Shown: positions 34,616 to 47,721, numbered from the stretch's first letter. The stretch: DNA of 64,000 nt from Euphorbia lathyris (GCF_963576675.1 NC_088912.1:97307895-97371894), one strand, 5' to 3'. The notes: generated from the letters alone by a model not told the origin. A program made the numbers and translations.

Positions 34616-35930
34616 TACATTATTTTAGTTATAGTCATGAAGGATTAAATATTTTACAAATCACAATACTAAAAAGACGGTCATCCAGATGTACTAAGAC
34701 TTTCCGAATGAAGCTTCTTGGTACATAATTGTGTTATTCTATTTCGTTGTGGAGATATCACATGCTCTCTATCTCAGAGTATTGGTTTGGGCTTATTAAG
34801 CACCACGTGACAGAGTGATATTAGTCTGATATCAATAGAGCCAACTTTACAAATTAAGTAAATCACAAGTATTTTTTGAGTGAAATTTTAAGTCACAAAT
34901 CCTTTCACAAATTGCGCAAAGTATGAATTCCTGTTTGCAAATCAGACAAAATACAAGTTTTTGGTACGTTACCCTTATTGTTAAGAGAAAAGTTGTGAAA
35001 TAAATTTTATAGGCGTCTTATCGTGCTATTGGTGTTGAGAGACGGTAATTGAAAAACATGGCAATTTGTGTTATTGATATCGACTTTTGATTTAATTTTA
35101 GTCAATCATATTCTTATTTTCTATATATATTACTATCAATTTCAGATAGTAATAATTATTTATAAATATAATTTTTATAAGTAAGATCTCAATAATGTAA
35201 TTGAAATATGTTTTGAATTAGAAGCTCTAGCCAGTTGCCTAAGCCAACTCTCGAAGCCGACTTTGATTGGTTGTATTCACCACTTTGCAATACTGGCTAT
35301 GTTTGATAAAAAAGCTTTTTAGGATAAAATTAAAGGTTTGAAAAGAGGTTTAAAAAAGATTATTGGGTCCAAAAATCTAATCTTGAAAACGCTTGTTTTA
35401 TGAGCTTTTCCAATTAGTTTATTGCTCCATCTCGTTTGATGGACATTTTTACACGTAATTACTACCCTTTAACCCCCAAACAAAATATAGCCATAAAATA
35501 ACAATCTACTTTTTTTCGTTTTATAAACAGTTATTAGCAATCAACTAAATTTTATCAAGCAAATCTATACAATCAACTAGTCAAATCAACTATTTAAATC
35601 AGCTAAGCAAAAAGGTAATAAGCTATCACCTAACCGCTATTTGCCAAACAGGACCAATAGCTTGGTTTACCACATAATTAACTGTTATTCTTTCTTAATA
35701 ATTATAAAACTAAATTTATATATATAATTAAAAAAAGCATGTCACCAAATGTATTAATGTGACAAAGTACCAAAATTAGATTTTTATTTTCAGAGCATTA
35801 ATTTACGCTTCAGGTATAAAATAACATTAATGCAGATTTAATACAAAAGAATACTAATTTAGGCTTAACATATAAGATATGAAAATAATATGAATGATGT
35901 GTCAAGTTTCATTACCGATGTCTAAATTGA
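34616..35930. other. Intergenic, two kinds of repeat debris
   Basis: About 34975-35220 (GTTGTGAAATAAATTTTATA, TTTCTATATATATTACTATC) matches 63735-63960 in the same orientation and may be part of an LTR. About 35295-35660 is debris of a TTTGCCAAACAGGACC-terminated element. No gene. Confidence 0.45.
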
Positions 35931-36775
35931 TTTTTTTTTTGGAGGGGATGAGGAAGGATTTAAGCCCATGAAACAGAAAAAAGACAAAAAGAGAGAAGAG
36001 TAGTTATTCTAATGTACAACCATTCGAACCGAAGCACGGCCTTGCCGGTCTTCAAGGAGAATGTTTTGGAGGCCTTTAGGATGCGCACCACACTCGTGAT
36101 GTCCCATGGGATATGAGCCTGTGAAATTTGTCATCCAGTCAGCGGCTTGATTGCCTTCTCGGTTGTGTAAATTGTACCTCCCAATCTCTATCCTTTAGTC
36201 GTTTACACTCACGTATGAGCAAAACAAACGGATGATGACTGATTTTGAGTCCATCTCAACAATGATTCATCGAAATCCCTTACCCCACGCCAATCGTAAT
36301 CCAAAATACAGACTCCATAACTCCGCCAGTATAGCCGAACAGATCCCTAAGTTTACTAGGTATCCACCTCGCCAATCACCCATACATTCCCGAATTAGTC
36401 CACCAGCCGAGCCCGTCCCCCGGTTACCCTTACTCGCACCATCTATATTAATTTTTACCCAATCCGTTATAGGAGGATTCCATCTAATCACCCTCTCATG
36501 TTTCTGCCTCGGATTCCCCTGATTTAGTTTCCCACTTGCAGCTACGCGCTCGGTACAAAATAAACTCTAGCAATAACTCAGACATCCCTCTTTCTTCAAA
36601 CAGGCGACTATTCCGCATCCTCCAAATCCACCATATTCCAATCGAAAAGATAACCGGCCACTCCATTCCATCCAACCTCATACAGCAAGAAATATTTTCA
36701 CCAATCCAATCCGTACGATTTAGTGAGAAGAAATGCATCCTCATTGTTTCCATATCCGTTCTGCAGCAGTACAGT
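35931..36775 (-). pseudogene. 5'-truncated LINE relic: zinc-finger end, RNase H and poly(A)
   Basis: On the minus strand 36753-36496 reads WPVIFSIGIWWIWRMRNSRL, typical of the region after RT in plant L1 elements; 36491-36267 is an RNase H start (VKINIDGASKGNRGTGSAGG, AILAELWSLYFGL); and the frame region 36200-36009 ends the RNase H domain (HNREGNQAADWMTNF) with a stop at 36009-36011. A T-run at 35931-35940 is its poly(A) tail. The RNase H is of a different sequence group from that of the LINE at 50135. Confidence 0.85.
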
Positions 36776-36779
36776 TGAT

Positions 36780-38772
36780 TATTTTGTACACGAAGTCTAA
36801 ATTAACAAGGGGAAACAACCTTTCTATCTTATAATAAACTTGAACTTACTTAACCAAAAGCAATTATGTGGTAGTATTATTAATATTGGTGTATTGATAT
36901 AGGTATTCTATAAATAGGCCCCTAAAAAGCACAAAAAAGATGCTATTTTATTGTCAAAAGCAATGATGGATAGTACGAATGGTTGTGATTGAATTGAAGA
37001 AGCATCATTATTTAAATAATGGATTCCAACCTACCACTGTTCTTTTTTTCATATGTTGGTTACAGTCAGCACCACCACCACCTATACTATATATTGTCAA
37101 TACTTCCATTAATTTATGTTTTCTTGTCAGCTCTCTCTAACTCCTTCTTGCATTGCCATTTCAACCAAAAAAAAAAATCATATCCAACTGTATATGTACA
37201 TTCATATAATTGCTGACATGTTAATTTATGATTGGTTGGGTCATATCAACCTAAACCATTTTGTGAATTTCCTAAATTGGTAACTAATGGTTTTTATGAT
37301 GGGAAAATACTTGCCGACGGTTTTAAACTTGGGATAAGGGTAATATTGGCATCAAAGTTTAATTTTTACTCTTGTCAGAAAAATCAATCAATTAAGACAA
37401 TTCTGTTTTAACCATGTTTGCAAACAAGGAATTTCCTCAATTTATGTTTACAAACTCTTAAATAAAATCGATGAAATTATAAGGTTATCTTTTACTTTTT
37501 TTTTTTCCTAAAAAAATATAAACAATAAGAAAATATTACATTTTGTATGTGAGGGATTTACAAACACATACGAATACAGACTATTAGATTATTAGATTAC
37601 CTCTTGTAGCAACAGATATTTGTTGAGTAAATTACAGCGAAAGAACAAGAATCGTGAACACATATTACCAGTCATATTTCAACTACGCCAAAATTAATTA
37701 GGAGAAAAAATAATGATCCACAAACTAATAGCAATAGGTAGATTGAGAAAAAAAGAGACACGTGAGAAAAAAAGAGGTACATGAGAAGAGGAAGATAGAA
37801 CTTATTTGTCTTACTTAGGTAGTTAACTATGCTTATATAGCTAGATTATATTAAGGGAGTGTTTGTTTATCTATTTTTCATTTCATGTTTGCCTTTTTAT
37901 TTTAAAATGTAGAGATTTAAATGTTTGGTTAGACAACTCATGTTTGTTTTTTACAAGCTAAAAATAGCTTTTTACAAAAGTAGAAAATCTTTGTTTTTTT
38001 GGAAAAACAGTTTTTTCTAAATGCAACCAGCAAATAGAATTAGTAACCAGCAAACAGAAACAACAAATAGTTAAACAGATCCTTAATTACACTTAATAAT
38101 TCATCTAAATTGGATTTGGCTTCTTTCTATCTAAATTGGATTTGGCTTCTTTCTATCGTGGGTGGATCATTATTTGACCTATACAAAATAATGAATTTTG
38201 ATTGATCAAATAAATTGGGTCAATAACAGTATAGCTTATTAGATCTAAGCCTTACCTATCATAAAATTTTAAAAAGATCTTAAATCTAACTATTCTAATC
38301 TTCATCCTATTCTAATCTTCATCCTGAAATTCTACAAAAGCCTAAATTTAACGATTACTGGTCAAATTTTCATATACGTTCAACGTGAACCCTACTATAT
38401 GAATGATAATGCACAAGAGAGTATAATGCATGATAATTTGTTATTATGTGACTAAATTATTCAAAAAGAAATTAAAAGTACATAAGGAAAAGAAATCTAA
38501 TTTATCTCCTTAAAAAAAAAAAAAACTAAACTGCTCAATAAAAGAGAACATTTCATTTCAAAGAGGCAGTAGTAGGACTATTATTTTAACCCACCACAGC
38601 ATTTTCTTAAGCTAATTTACCCATTTCCTGTCACCATTTCCCAAACAAAGTTCTCTTCTACATATTTATATAATAACAACATAATAAACACATAAAACAT
38701 TATAACAATATGATGAGCTTAATTATTAATTAGTACCATAATAAATAAAAATAAACTAATCAAATCCCATAA
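36780..38772. other. Intergenic; small tandem duplications, no gene
   Basis: A perfect 26-bp duplication lies at 38105-38130/38131-38156 (CTAAATTGGATTTGGCTTCT...) and a 17-bp one at 38292-38308/38309-38325. About 37855-38085 is a worn MITE with a GTTTGTTTATCTATTT left end. The 3' part is the downstream flank of the trihelix gene. Confidence 0.5.
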
Positions 38773-41554
38773 TCAGTTTCTTCCAATTCTTAAAGAGGAA
38801 TCAATAGATTTACCAACTCCAGCAAAAAGCTTAGCAATCTCCAACTGAGTATTAGCCATGATTTCAGTTCTTTTCAAGTCCAATTCAGCTCTTCTAGCTT
38901 CTGCTTCCATTCTCATCTTCTCTAATTCTCTCATTGTATCCATTCTTGCTTGTTCTGATCTTACTACTACTTCTGCTAACCATCTTATACTATCTGCTAT
39001 CTCCCATTCTTCTCTTCTTGTTCTTGTTGATGATGATCTCTTGTTTTTCATTGTTTTCTGGTCCATTTTCATCTTCATTTTCTTGCTGTTACTTCTTACT
39101 TTCTCTTTCTCACTGTATAATGCTGGTGTGCTGCTATCTGTCTCCATTACTGTTGGGTTCTTGTCTGATGTAACATGGTCTGATAGTTTTGTACCATACC
39201 CATCTTCCTGTTTATATTAAACAATGTACCGTTAACAAAATAAGGAATTTGACTAACATCGTAAAACTTCAATGTCATGTCAATTCATATGTTATCAAGT
39301 CGATAATCAACAATTCAACGCGTGTCACATCCAGTGGTGGAGGCGGCAGGGTCAGAGCACCCTTGCTCCGCCGAAACCCCGAATAGGGTGCTGCCTCCGC
39401 TGAAATTAGCCCTCCCTCTTCTCTTCTTTGTTGGTCGCCATATACTTAATAGAGAATAAAAAAGTTGCCCACCCTAATGGACGGAATCAAAGTGCTTAAG
39501 CACCCATAGAAAAAATGCTAAAAATTCTACAAAAACTGTGTACACGGCTTTAATCTTTTCTATGTAAAAACACACAAAAAAAAAAAAAAAAAAACAATTT
39601 AGCACTCATAAATCACGAAAGACCACTATAAACATCATTGTCATTGAATCTTGGATCCATAACACGCTAGGCACCATTTTTTTTAATGAGGGCCCAGCCA
39701 AAAAGGCGTCAGTTTTAACGTGGGCCCTAATTAGAAAAATAAGCATGCACGCCAAAACAAAAAATAAAGTTTGAAGCCTGACTTTGCGGAAATTAGTCTC
39801 TCTGATCTCAAATTTTGGCTCTGCCACTGGTCATATTATCAAATGAACAAGCTAACATATTGCGCCATTAAAGTTGAATACTATTTTCGTAAATGAAGCC
39901 TAACATTGTAAGTCAAATTCATTATTTTGAGAACGGTTTATAATACATGGTTTCTTTTGCAACGAGAAATATCACATTCTGTATTTGCAGAAGCACGATG
40001 CTTCAAGAGTTTTTTTGACCCCCTAATCCTATTGATTTTTGTTGATTGAGCACTCGATTATTGTAATCGCACATCCAGGTTATGTTTGTTAAATTAGTTA
40101 GTTATAAACATTTATTCAGTTCATAAATTAACGCTAATCATTTCATCTACATTTGTAATTGTATTTGTTAATGTTTGAAACAAAAAATTTAGTAGTCACA
40201 TTTTTTATATTGCTCAAGAAATATTAAAAATGAAAATTTTGAATACAGAATAATATTTTATTTTTAAAGTTGACTTCCAAATTATCACTACAATTATAAT
40301 TTATTAAAAACTGAGCAAGTCAAATTAAAATATCCAAGACTCTAAGAGCTTGATCAACAAAAAACCTAAAAGAACAAGGACTTCAGAATGTATTTTCCTT
40401 GTATATACAAGTCAGCTACTTTCCTACAAAACCTATGTATTTTATCATAAAGTTTGCATAAAAAAACTTGAGTCCTTTAATTTTTTCATTTTTTCATAAA
40501 GAGTCCTTTAAAAGTTCAATTGAACGTGAGATATTATATTGTACTTTAATTTTTATTTTTTTATAAATAATTACATATATACCCATCGAAGATTAATATG
40601 CCATAAAAAAAAAAAAAATACGACCATGCAACAAAAAAGTACTGCTGCCAGTGCCAACTATCATAGACTGTAATCACCAATAATTATAATCAGCAATTAT
40701 TACTTGGTTCATAGGAAATCATTTGTCTTAATCATAATCATTAATTAATAACCTACTAATTAATAATTAAATTATTAAAAAGAATCACAAGAAAAGTTAT
40801 CGTCACTAACCTTGGGTCCCCTGTCAACACCGTTCGACTCATGAGAATTCTGTGCAGTCATAATAACCGCCGGAGGTGGCGCCGCCGGTGGAGGAGGAGG
40901 CGGTACAGGTAGAGGTAGAGGAAGAGGAAGAACTAGAGGCTGAGGAGTAGGTGGTTGCGGCACCACATGCGTCGTCTCCAACAATATCAACGGCGGATGA
41001 CTAGGCGACGGAGCAATAGAAGGCAGCGGCGGAGGCGGCGGTTGCGGTTGCTGTACTTGATGCACCACAGCCGGAGACAGCGCCGCTGCCGAAGAAGGAC
41101 TCGCCATAGCACCACCGGCACTACCGCCACCGCCGACACCGCCGCTTCCGCGTAACAAAAGATCAAGACGCGGATAAAGCGGCCAAGACGAGCCATCAGC
41201 GGCGGCCGACTCCGATCGGTACCGTTTCTTCATAGATTCAATTTTATTCTTACATTGAGTCTGCGTCTTCGGCGATTTCGAACAATTCGCTCGATTCGAC
41301 ACATACCGCGCAACATCCTCCCAATCGTGACCTTTGAGCTTCGCGCGGTTCCGGAGTATCCATTTGCTCTCATACGCCTCAAGCAAACTGGAAACAGCTC
41401 CTTCGCTCCATTCGTCTCTTTTAAGCCTATCTCCGCCGCCGCCAAACCCTCCGCCGGCGCCGGTGAGGTTTTTCCTGGAAGAGGATTCTTCTAATTTGAT
41501 GGAATTAGTGGTGAGAGGAAGAGATGAAATGACTTGATTTGTTTCTTTGTCCAT
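38773..41554 (-). CDS. Trihelix (GT) transcription factor, SIP1-type, two exons
   Basis: Exon 1 is 41554-40811, exon 2 39207-38773, joined across a 1603-bp intron with donor AAG|GTTAGT and acceptor AAACAG|GAA; phase 0, 392 aa. Residues about 42-113 form the trihelix DNA-binding domain, with its three tryptophans W49, W65 and W78 (KRDEWSEGAV, ESKWILRNRAKLKGHDWEDV) and the basic SPKTQTQCKNKIESMKKRYR. A Gly-rich tail and a long Pro-rich stretch (about 169-230) follow. Exon 2 adds a basic nuclear-localisation-like stretch (KKMKMKM, about 290-305) and the C-terminal helical, coiled-coil region (about 313-377, EEWEIADSIRWLAEVVVRSE, ending in LEIAKLFAG) that marks SIP1-clade trihelix proteins. It should bind GT-type promoter elements in the nucleus and likely dimerises through the C-terminal helix. 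The exons are far more GC-rich than their surroundings. Without the second exon the protein would end at TAA after FSCDSF. The exact orthologue is not assigned. Confidence 0.93.
39332..39829 (+). mobile_element. hAT-like element in the trihelix intron
   Basis: Ends CAGTGGTGGAGG and GGCTCTGCCACTG are hAT-type inverted termini; flanks GTCACATC (39324-39331) and GTCATATT (39830-39837) match 6 of 8. It is 498 bp with no transposase. It starts 125 bp from the exon 2 acceptor. Confidence 0.7.
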
Positions 41555-41780
41555 CTCTTTCCATGCTCAAGGGGGGTAAAGTTTTTACCTGTGTTTATTA
41601 TCTGTTAGCATGGAGGGAAGAGAGGGGGAGGGAGGGAGAGAGAGAGAGACCACTAGCATTATAGAGGAAAAAGAAAGGCTAGTAATAGTAGTAGAGTATA
41701 GTGGGAAAGCAAAGGTAGGGAGAGAAAGAGAACCACTAGCATTTTAGAGAGAGAAGAAAGGGGTTAGTGCTTAGTGGGCA
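41555..41780 (-). promoter_or_regulatory. 5' leader/promoter region of the trihelix gene with a GA/CT tract
   Basis: The plus strand is purine-rich at 41611-41770 (GAGAGAGAGAGAC), so the transcript leader would be CT-rich, common in plant 5' UTRs. ACCACTAGCATT with its surroundings is duplicated at about 41649 and 41733, an 84-bp imperfect tandem repeat. No TATA box was assigned. Confidence 0.45.
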
Positions 41781-44700
41781 ACAATCCAAGAAAGTGGTTC
41801 ACTTTGTCAAGAGTTAATGATAGTAACCTCTTAACCAATTTAGTCATGGTTTATTCTCCTTTGGTTAGGTTATAGGAATAGCGGTCAATTAACATCAGCG
41901 GTCACAAAAGTTTCGACAATATAATTAAAATGTCATCAAAATTTAATTTATTTCAATAACGTTGTCACGATAGTAGAATCTTATCGAATTTACTGAGGTG
42001 ACTAGGGGTAAATACGGTTCGATACAATTCGGATATTTAAAAATCTTCAGAATTGTAACTAATAAAGTCAACAGTACAATTCAGTTCACTTTATAACAAA
42101 AAAAGTCAACAGTTCAATCCGGTTCTGAAGATTTTTTTCTGGATTTTCGGTCCGGTTCTAGATTTTTCGACATATTTACTCAGTAATTTTAGGAGTTTGA
42201 AAATTTCCGCAATTGTACCCAATTAAATCAACGGTACAATACAGTTCGCTTCTAAAGAAAAAGTTAACGGTTCAATCCAATTCTGAATCTTTTTATTCGG
42301 TTCAGTTTCAGAATTTTCAAGATCCACACTCAGCCCTAGACGTGACATCTAATTACGTGGCTCAACGTCATGTCAATGCCTTGAGTCATAGTAAATTCTT
42401 TTATTTTAGTTACGTTAGCTTATTTACTTGAGTTAGGTTGTGGTTAAATTTTTTACTATGTCATATGGTGCCAACGTGTCGTCGAGATATGTGATTAGAT
42501 ATGTCAAGCAATTGGCGTGAGGAGATGGTAAAAAAAAACGTTTAAAGTGACTTTATTAGGATAAAAACAAATTTAAGTGATTTTTTAAGATAAATCGAAC
42601 CTTTTTAATCTTTTGGATATTATCCAAACTTTAATAACCGCTAATATGAATGAATAACATTTAATAACTATTTTCTTTAAATTAACTAATATTTACTAGC
42701 AATATTAAACAACTAATAACTATAAACAGTAATAGTTAAATCAAATAGATGAGACAAATTGAATTAAGTGATAAAGAATCTAAGTTATAAGTTATAGATT
42801 CAAGTTAGAGTTATGGGTCTGTTTGATATTTTATTTAATGACTTAAATTTAAATATTAAGTAGTTATTTAATATAAGTGAGTTTCGTAACTTTTATTTGT
42901 CTATCACTTAAGTTAAAAATTGTTTATTTTGATTCAATTTTTATCATATGAACCTCATTTTGATTCACTGTTAGATCTAGGCTCATTAAAATCATATGGT
43001 GGAAATTAAAGCATATTAAACTTTATAATGTTTTTATATTCAGTACTTATTGCTTAAAAAAAATAGTATTTATCAATTAGTTAATAGTAGACATTCACGT
43101 GAGGAAATGTCCAATATTAATATGAAATAAATCTTTTAATAATCTGTTTAAGTTTTAGTTCAAATGGTTTCATACCAATGCTAATTTGGTGAATTAGCAT
43201 TGTTGCTAATTTATCTTCCATTTTGTTTTCTTGAATCAATTAGTCTTATTTTTTATTTATATTTTTATAGTTACGTGTATTAAGTGAGGTGTATCCTCCT
43301 TAATACTTATAAATAGATACTTTTTAATCTTTGTAAATCACACTAATACATTATTTTCCTCTTCTTGTTCACACAAGTATATACATAATTGCAAAAGGAT
43401 AAATAAGAAATGAAAATTCATTGGTTTATGGAAAATAAGGAGAAAAACTAATTAGCATCAATACTAATGTCAACAAGACTGTAATGACTAACATGACAAA
43501 TCTAAAAGAGTCGAGAGGCGATTTGAACACCTATTAACTGTCGAAAACTTACCTAGGTATGAACCTTCTATTTCTAGGGTAAATGCACCAAAAAAAAATC
43601 AATTAATTACTATGGATCTTAAAATGGTTACTGTATTAGCAATTTATTAATTAACGTTCCATATGGTATTAAATTATTAATCCACTGTAGGAATGACATG
43701 GTACATTGGGTGTATAGTAGGATGTATAATATAAGAAAAGATGTTATAGTTTTTTTATAGATAAAATATAATGTAGCCATTCAATTCATTTTATTTTAGA
43801 TTTTAAGTAGCAAATTAAACATATAAATTACTTGTTTTAGTCACATTAGTCTAATATAAAAATACCCAAGATAAAAAAAATTTGGCACATATAAAAAAAA
43901 AAGTTATTAAGTAGATACTGATATCAAATAAGATCTTGCCAAGATACGTGGATCAATGATTGGAGTTTTGAAAGTATTATGAAAATGAGTGCTTGATTTT
44001 GAGCCACGAATCAAGAAAGGTAGTTCTCTTACATAACAAAATATCATTCCAGCAACGTTCATCATCACTTAGAGGTTGGCAGATATTCATGTTAGAAGCT
44101 ATGATATACATTCTAATCGACTGCTATAATTTCTTCTATCTACGAGGTACTCACAAAATATTTTTTAAAATTCAAGCCTCATTGCTCTAAACTCACCTTT
44201 TTGCATGTGGTTAATTTCAGCATCGGCATGGGGCCGCCAATGCCCGACCCCTTTTTGGTCCTCTTTTCAGTATTATCTCAGACACAAAGGAAATTCCAAA
44301 TGTCGTTAAACCATAATAGTCAGATTTTTTTATGTCAAATTGGTACAATGAGCATGGATTAAAGAAAACACGTCCTGGCTCATCTTCAAAAATCAATGCA
44401 TCCACCATCCTCACGATAAACCCATGAGCCTAGAATCCTAGTAGATGTTAGTGGCAATCCCGTCTCCTTAAAATCATCACTCACCTTGGCAGGCATGTCA
44501 AGGAATGTGTGGACTCATTTGACCCCGTACATAAGGAATTTATGGACAAAATCACCAAACAACTCATCTACAATGTTGGAATTATCTAGAAAAATATTTT
44601 TTTATTTTTTTTATAGAAAAAAACATGTGCTTTATATAGTTAGCAAAATAAGTAATTTAATTAACACCATTTATCATGTTATCGTCTAGTCAACATGCCA

Positions 44701-44950
44701 CATCACTAAAAATCAATATTCATTGTCACGTTAGCAAAGTCAATAAGTTAACGTGTCTCAATATCAAAACTAACATGTAACATTATCAAAAACTAACATT
44801 GTTAATCAAATGCTTTTTTTTTTCTCAAACAAAAATAAAACTACATTTTTCTATTTATTCCATAAAATCACATGGGTTTCATTTGTACTTTTTCCTAAAT
44901 TTTTATAATTATTATAAAAATTAATTAATTTGTGACTAATTTTTTTTTTG
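41781..44950. other. Intergenic, no gene recognised
   Basis: About 42040-42330 holds two diverged ~160-bp tandem copies (AGTCAACAGTACAATTCAG and AATCAACGGTACAATACAG). About 44060-44560 is less AT-rich with ORFs under 70 codons and no family features. The rest is AT-rich debris. Confidence 0.45.
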
Positions 44951-44954
44951 GCAA

Positions 44955-45408
44955 AAAGCAACATGAAGTCCTTAATCTTTCATTTTTTCATTCATTAAAT
45001 TCTTGATCTTTTATTTAAATACATTAAGTGTATGATTTTTTTTTGTCACATTAAGCTCCTGATGACCAAAAAAAAATCAACTTTGAACATAAAACTCGAT
45101 TAACAGACCGTTATTCATTTTTCTGCGCTCGAAAATTATTTTCACAGTTTGCATACAGTTTTTGATGTGTAATATGACTGAAAATGTAAAAACCTTATTT
45201 CACAGTATAAAAAATATAATTTCAACACAAATGAAATGAATAACTTCTTTTTAACTGAAGATGTTCACAACTAACTAATTTGACAAGTAAGGGCTTAGTG
45301 AGACAAAAAAATAAATCATCAAAGACTTAATGTGTCCCAATAAAAAATCAACGACCTAATGAACCAAAAAATAAAAAAATCAGGGACTTGATGATACTTT
45401 TTACCATT
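44955..45408 (+). mobile_element. TIR element, ~450 bp
   Basis: Left arm (GCAAAAAGCAACATGAAGTC, GTCACATTAAGCTCC) and right arm (AGACTTAATGTGTCCC, GGGACTTGATGATACTTTTT) are imperfect inverted repeats of about 120 bp. The target duplication is unclear because of the flanking T-run. Confidence 0.6.
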
Positions 45409-45494
45409 ATTTTCTCTCTTTATCATCAGGGTTCGTGTGTATTCGATAGGGGTATCCAATAATCACTTTCCTTGATTGCGTAAACGCTCGTAAT

Positions 45495-46663
45495 GGAGAA
45501 TCCGCTCTGATCTTTTACGATTAGTCCCTCTAAATATTATTTTTTCTCCTAAGCTATTTAGTCGCCTATGGTCCATCTAGGCCCCCAGACATTGCCTAGA
45601 CCGTCTAGCCGCCGCTTAAGCAATGATGAACAAAAGTGTTTTTTTATTAAATTTTTTTGCCTTATTATAATTCACTTTTGTACATTGTCGCATGGTTGTT
45701 CATGAATTGTGTTTATTATTTTCGGATATTTTGGTTTAATTGTGTTCTCTACTTGTTTTCATGATATGATTCAAGATTTTAGAGACATTGTTTCATAGCT
45801 TTTGGTGAATTGTATTACTTATGAACATTATATTTTATTTGTTTGAGTTTTTGTTGTTGTTGAAATGTTAATCGTTGCACATTTTTAAAGATATATGTTA
45901 TAAATATGTGTTTTTCTATATTAAATAATTTTATATTATTATGTTTCAATAGTATAATTAAGGATGTAAATAGGACGGGTCGGGAAATGCATTTCCCATC
46001 CTCGTTCCCCAACTAGTCAGGGATTCTCCATCCCCATCCTCACAAGCTAAACGAGGACAAACTTATCCCCATCCTCGTCCTGCGGGGATTCCCATTCTTC
46101 GTTTACAGATGTTCCAAAAACGTTACCTCATTCACCGTTCTCCGCGTGGAATCATTATTTATGTTTAGAAAAATCAGTAAATACAAAAACGTTTAAGAAA
46201 CATTGACTAATAATACTAAGTATTAACAATCATTCTTAAATTTTTCAAATCACAAAAAACTAAAAATTGAAAACAACGAATCATCTAATTAAAATGTACT
46301 TAAATCATAAAAAAAATAATTATCACGGGAAATAATCGGGGATTCTCATTGGGGATTGACGAGGTAGGGACGGGGATCCCCGCGGGAGGATACCTTTCCC
46401 CATCCCGTCAACAAGGGATAAAATTATCCTCATCCTTGTCCTATAGGGATTCCTCGATCCTGTCGGGGCGGGTCACCGATGGAAACGGGGAATCCCCGTC
46501 CCATTTACATCCCTAAGTATAATACACATTTTAATTGAATTTATATAATAATTTATTGGTTAACAAATAAAAATTACAAAAATACAAATTTGATTAATCT
46601 TCAACTAATCTCTGATTGATCTTTGAAGATTCTGTTCGTCCAACTAACATCAGGTGTTTTTTA
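45495..46663 (+). repeat. Dispersed repeat, copy 1, interrupted by a hAT element
   Basis: Segments 45495-45958 and 46524-46663 align with 59605-60140: TTATAATTCACTTTTG, ACATTGTCGCATG, TACTTGTTTTCATG, TTTTTTACAA. The intervening 557 bp is the hAT element below. The family is not recognised and no ORF is present. Confidence 0.7.
45959..46515 (+). mobile_element. hAT-like element with perfect 8-bp target duplication
   Basis: Termini TAAGGATGTAAATAGGACGG and CCCGTCCCATTTACATCCCTA are inverted, and AGTATAAT stands on both sides (45951-45958 and 46516-46523). The paralogous repeat at 59989-59996 has one copy of AGTATAAT and no insertion, an empty site that proves the limits. The 557-bp interior repeats GGGGATTCCC-type motifs near the ends. 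Confidence 0.92.
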
Positions 46664-46689
46664 CAATTTTTAATCATTTTACCTCAGAT

Positions 46690-47010
46690 ACTCGATTATC
46701 ATATAAAATGATTAGGTATATGGGCCAGACCCATAAGAACTCCTAAGGACCCAACAAACGAAGCCCAGATGCACTCTCTATAAGTAGGTAATGGAGAGGC
46801 CCCAAAAGGAGGCACTGAACTCACTCTCTCTCTCACTCTCTCTCTCTCTACTATTTTACCTCATATACCTCGCCAATTCTCTCTCTAACTTGATCGTCGG
46901 AGTATTCCCATGCTCCGAACCCCGCACAGTGACGACAGCGTAGGAGCCCGCACATCGCATTTGGCCCCAACACACCGAGCACGGCGAAATCCATACCCGA
47001 TTATAAAATA
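46690..47010 (+). mobile_element. Probable LTR fragment (gypsy-like)
   Basis: CTCTATAAGTAGGTAATGGA (TATA-like), a CT microsatellite at 46821-46850, and CTAACTTGATCGTCGGAGTA followed by a GC-rich tail resemble the U3-R-U5 order of plant gypsy LTRs. No TG...CA pair or partner LTR was found. Confidence 0.4.
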
Positions 47011-47721
47011 TACAAATCATATAACACGATTATAAACCTTGTATTTTCGAGAACTTTTACAGTGGACCGGGTGCAATGGACTCAACAAATGAAAAAAGAG
47101 AATCATACTACCTCATTGAGCGATGATTAGTGTAAGTAAAAAAAGTGCATAATTGTCACGTTTTTATTGGCAATGCCCAATAAACCGGGACCCTAGTAGA
47201 ATTTCTCAGTATTTTCAAACCTTGTATCTCCAATTACAATTACTAAGCCGTATGCATTGTGATGCTAGGATAGTTGAAATGTAATGATAAAAGTGGGGTT
47301 AATTTGAAATGTGTAAAGGTAGTGTGATTTTGGCAGTTAGCGTTGATAAGAAGCCAACCAAGAAATCCACTGGCCTATATAGGAGAGAAGATAAAAGTTA
47401 GGCAAAAGGTGGGTCATTCACATGGCTTTGTCACCCACTCTTTCATATATATATATACTACATCTTCAATTCAATCACCACTACTTCCACTACTAATTCC
47501 AATTTTATCTTATTAACACCCTTATAGTAGCTACCTCCTTTTCCATCTTTCTTAATTACCATTTTGTACCTTTTGGTGGATTCATCATCAATTCAACCTT
47601 TAAAAGTGCACAATATAGTGTTGACATAGAACTTGATTGATTAAATAAAAAGATAAGGATGAAATTTGATCTTAAAGTTTTCGGAGAAATACAGATTTAG
47701 CTTTAACGTATGAAATTAATC
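47011..47721. other. Intergenic, promoter-like patch but no gene
   Basis: A TATA-like CCTATATAGGAG near 47373 and a CT/CA-rich stretch at 47425-47540 look like a leader, but no ORF or hairpin follows. Confidence 0.3.

Noticed and set aside
36232..36778. Plus-strand ORFs of 96 and 80 codons
   Set aside because: They are antisense to the LINE RNase H and zinc-finger relic, which has clear minus-strand motifs.
38858..39220. Plus-strand 120-codon ORF with hydrophobic stretches
   Set aside because: It is antisense to trihelix exon 2; the hydrophobic look comes from complementing Lys/Glu codons.
40955..41537. Several ORFs antisense or out of frame to the trihelix exon (Arg-rich, Ser/Pro-rich)
   Set aside because: They are shadows of the GC-rich, repetitive coding exon; the minus-strand frame has the domain and splice sites.
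47360..47560. TATA-like site and CT-rich leader considered as a gene or miRNA promoter
   Set aside because: No ORF, no fold-back and no known miRNA sequence were found downstream.
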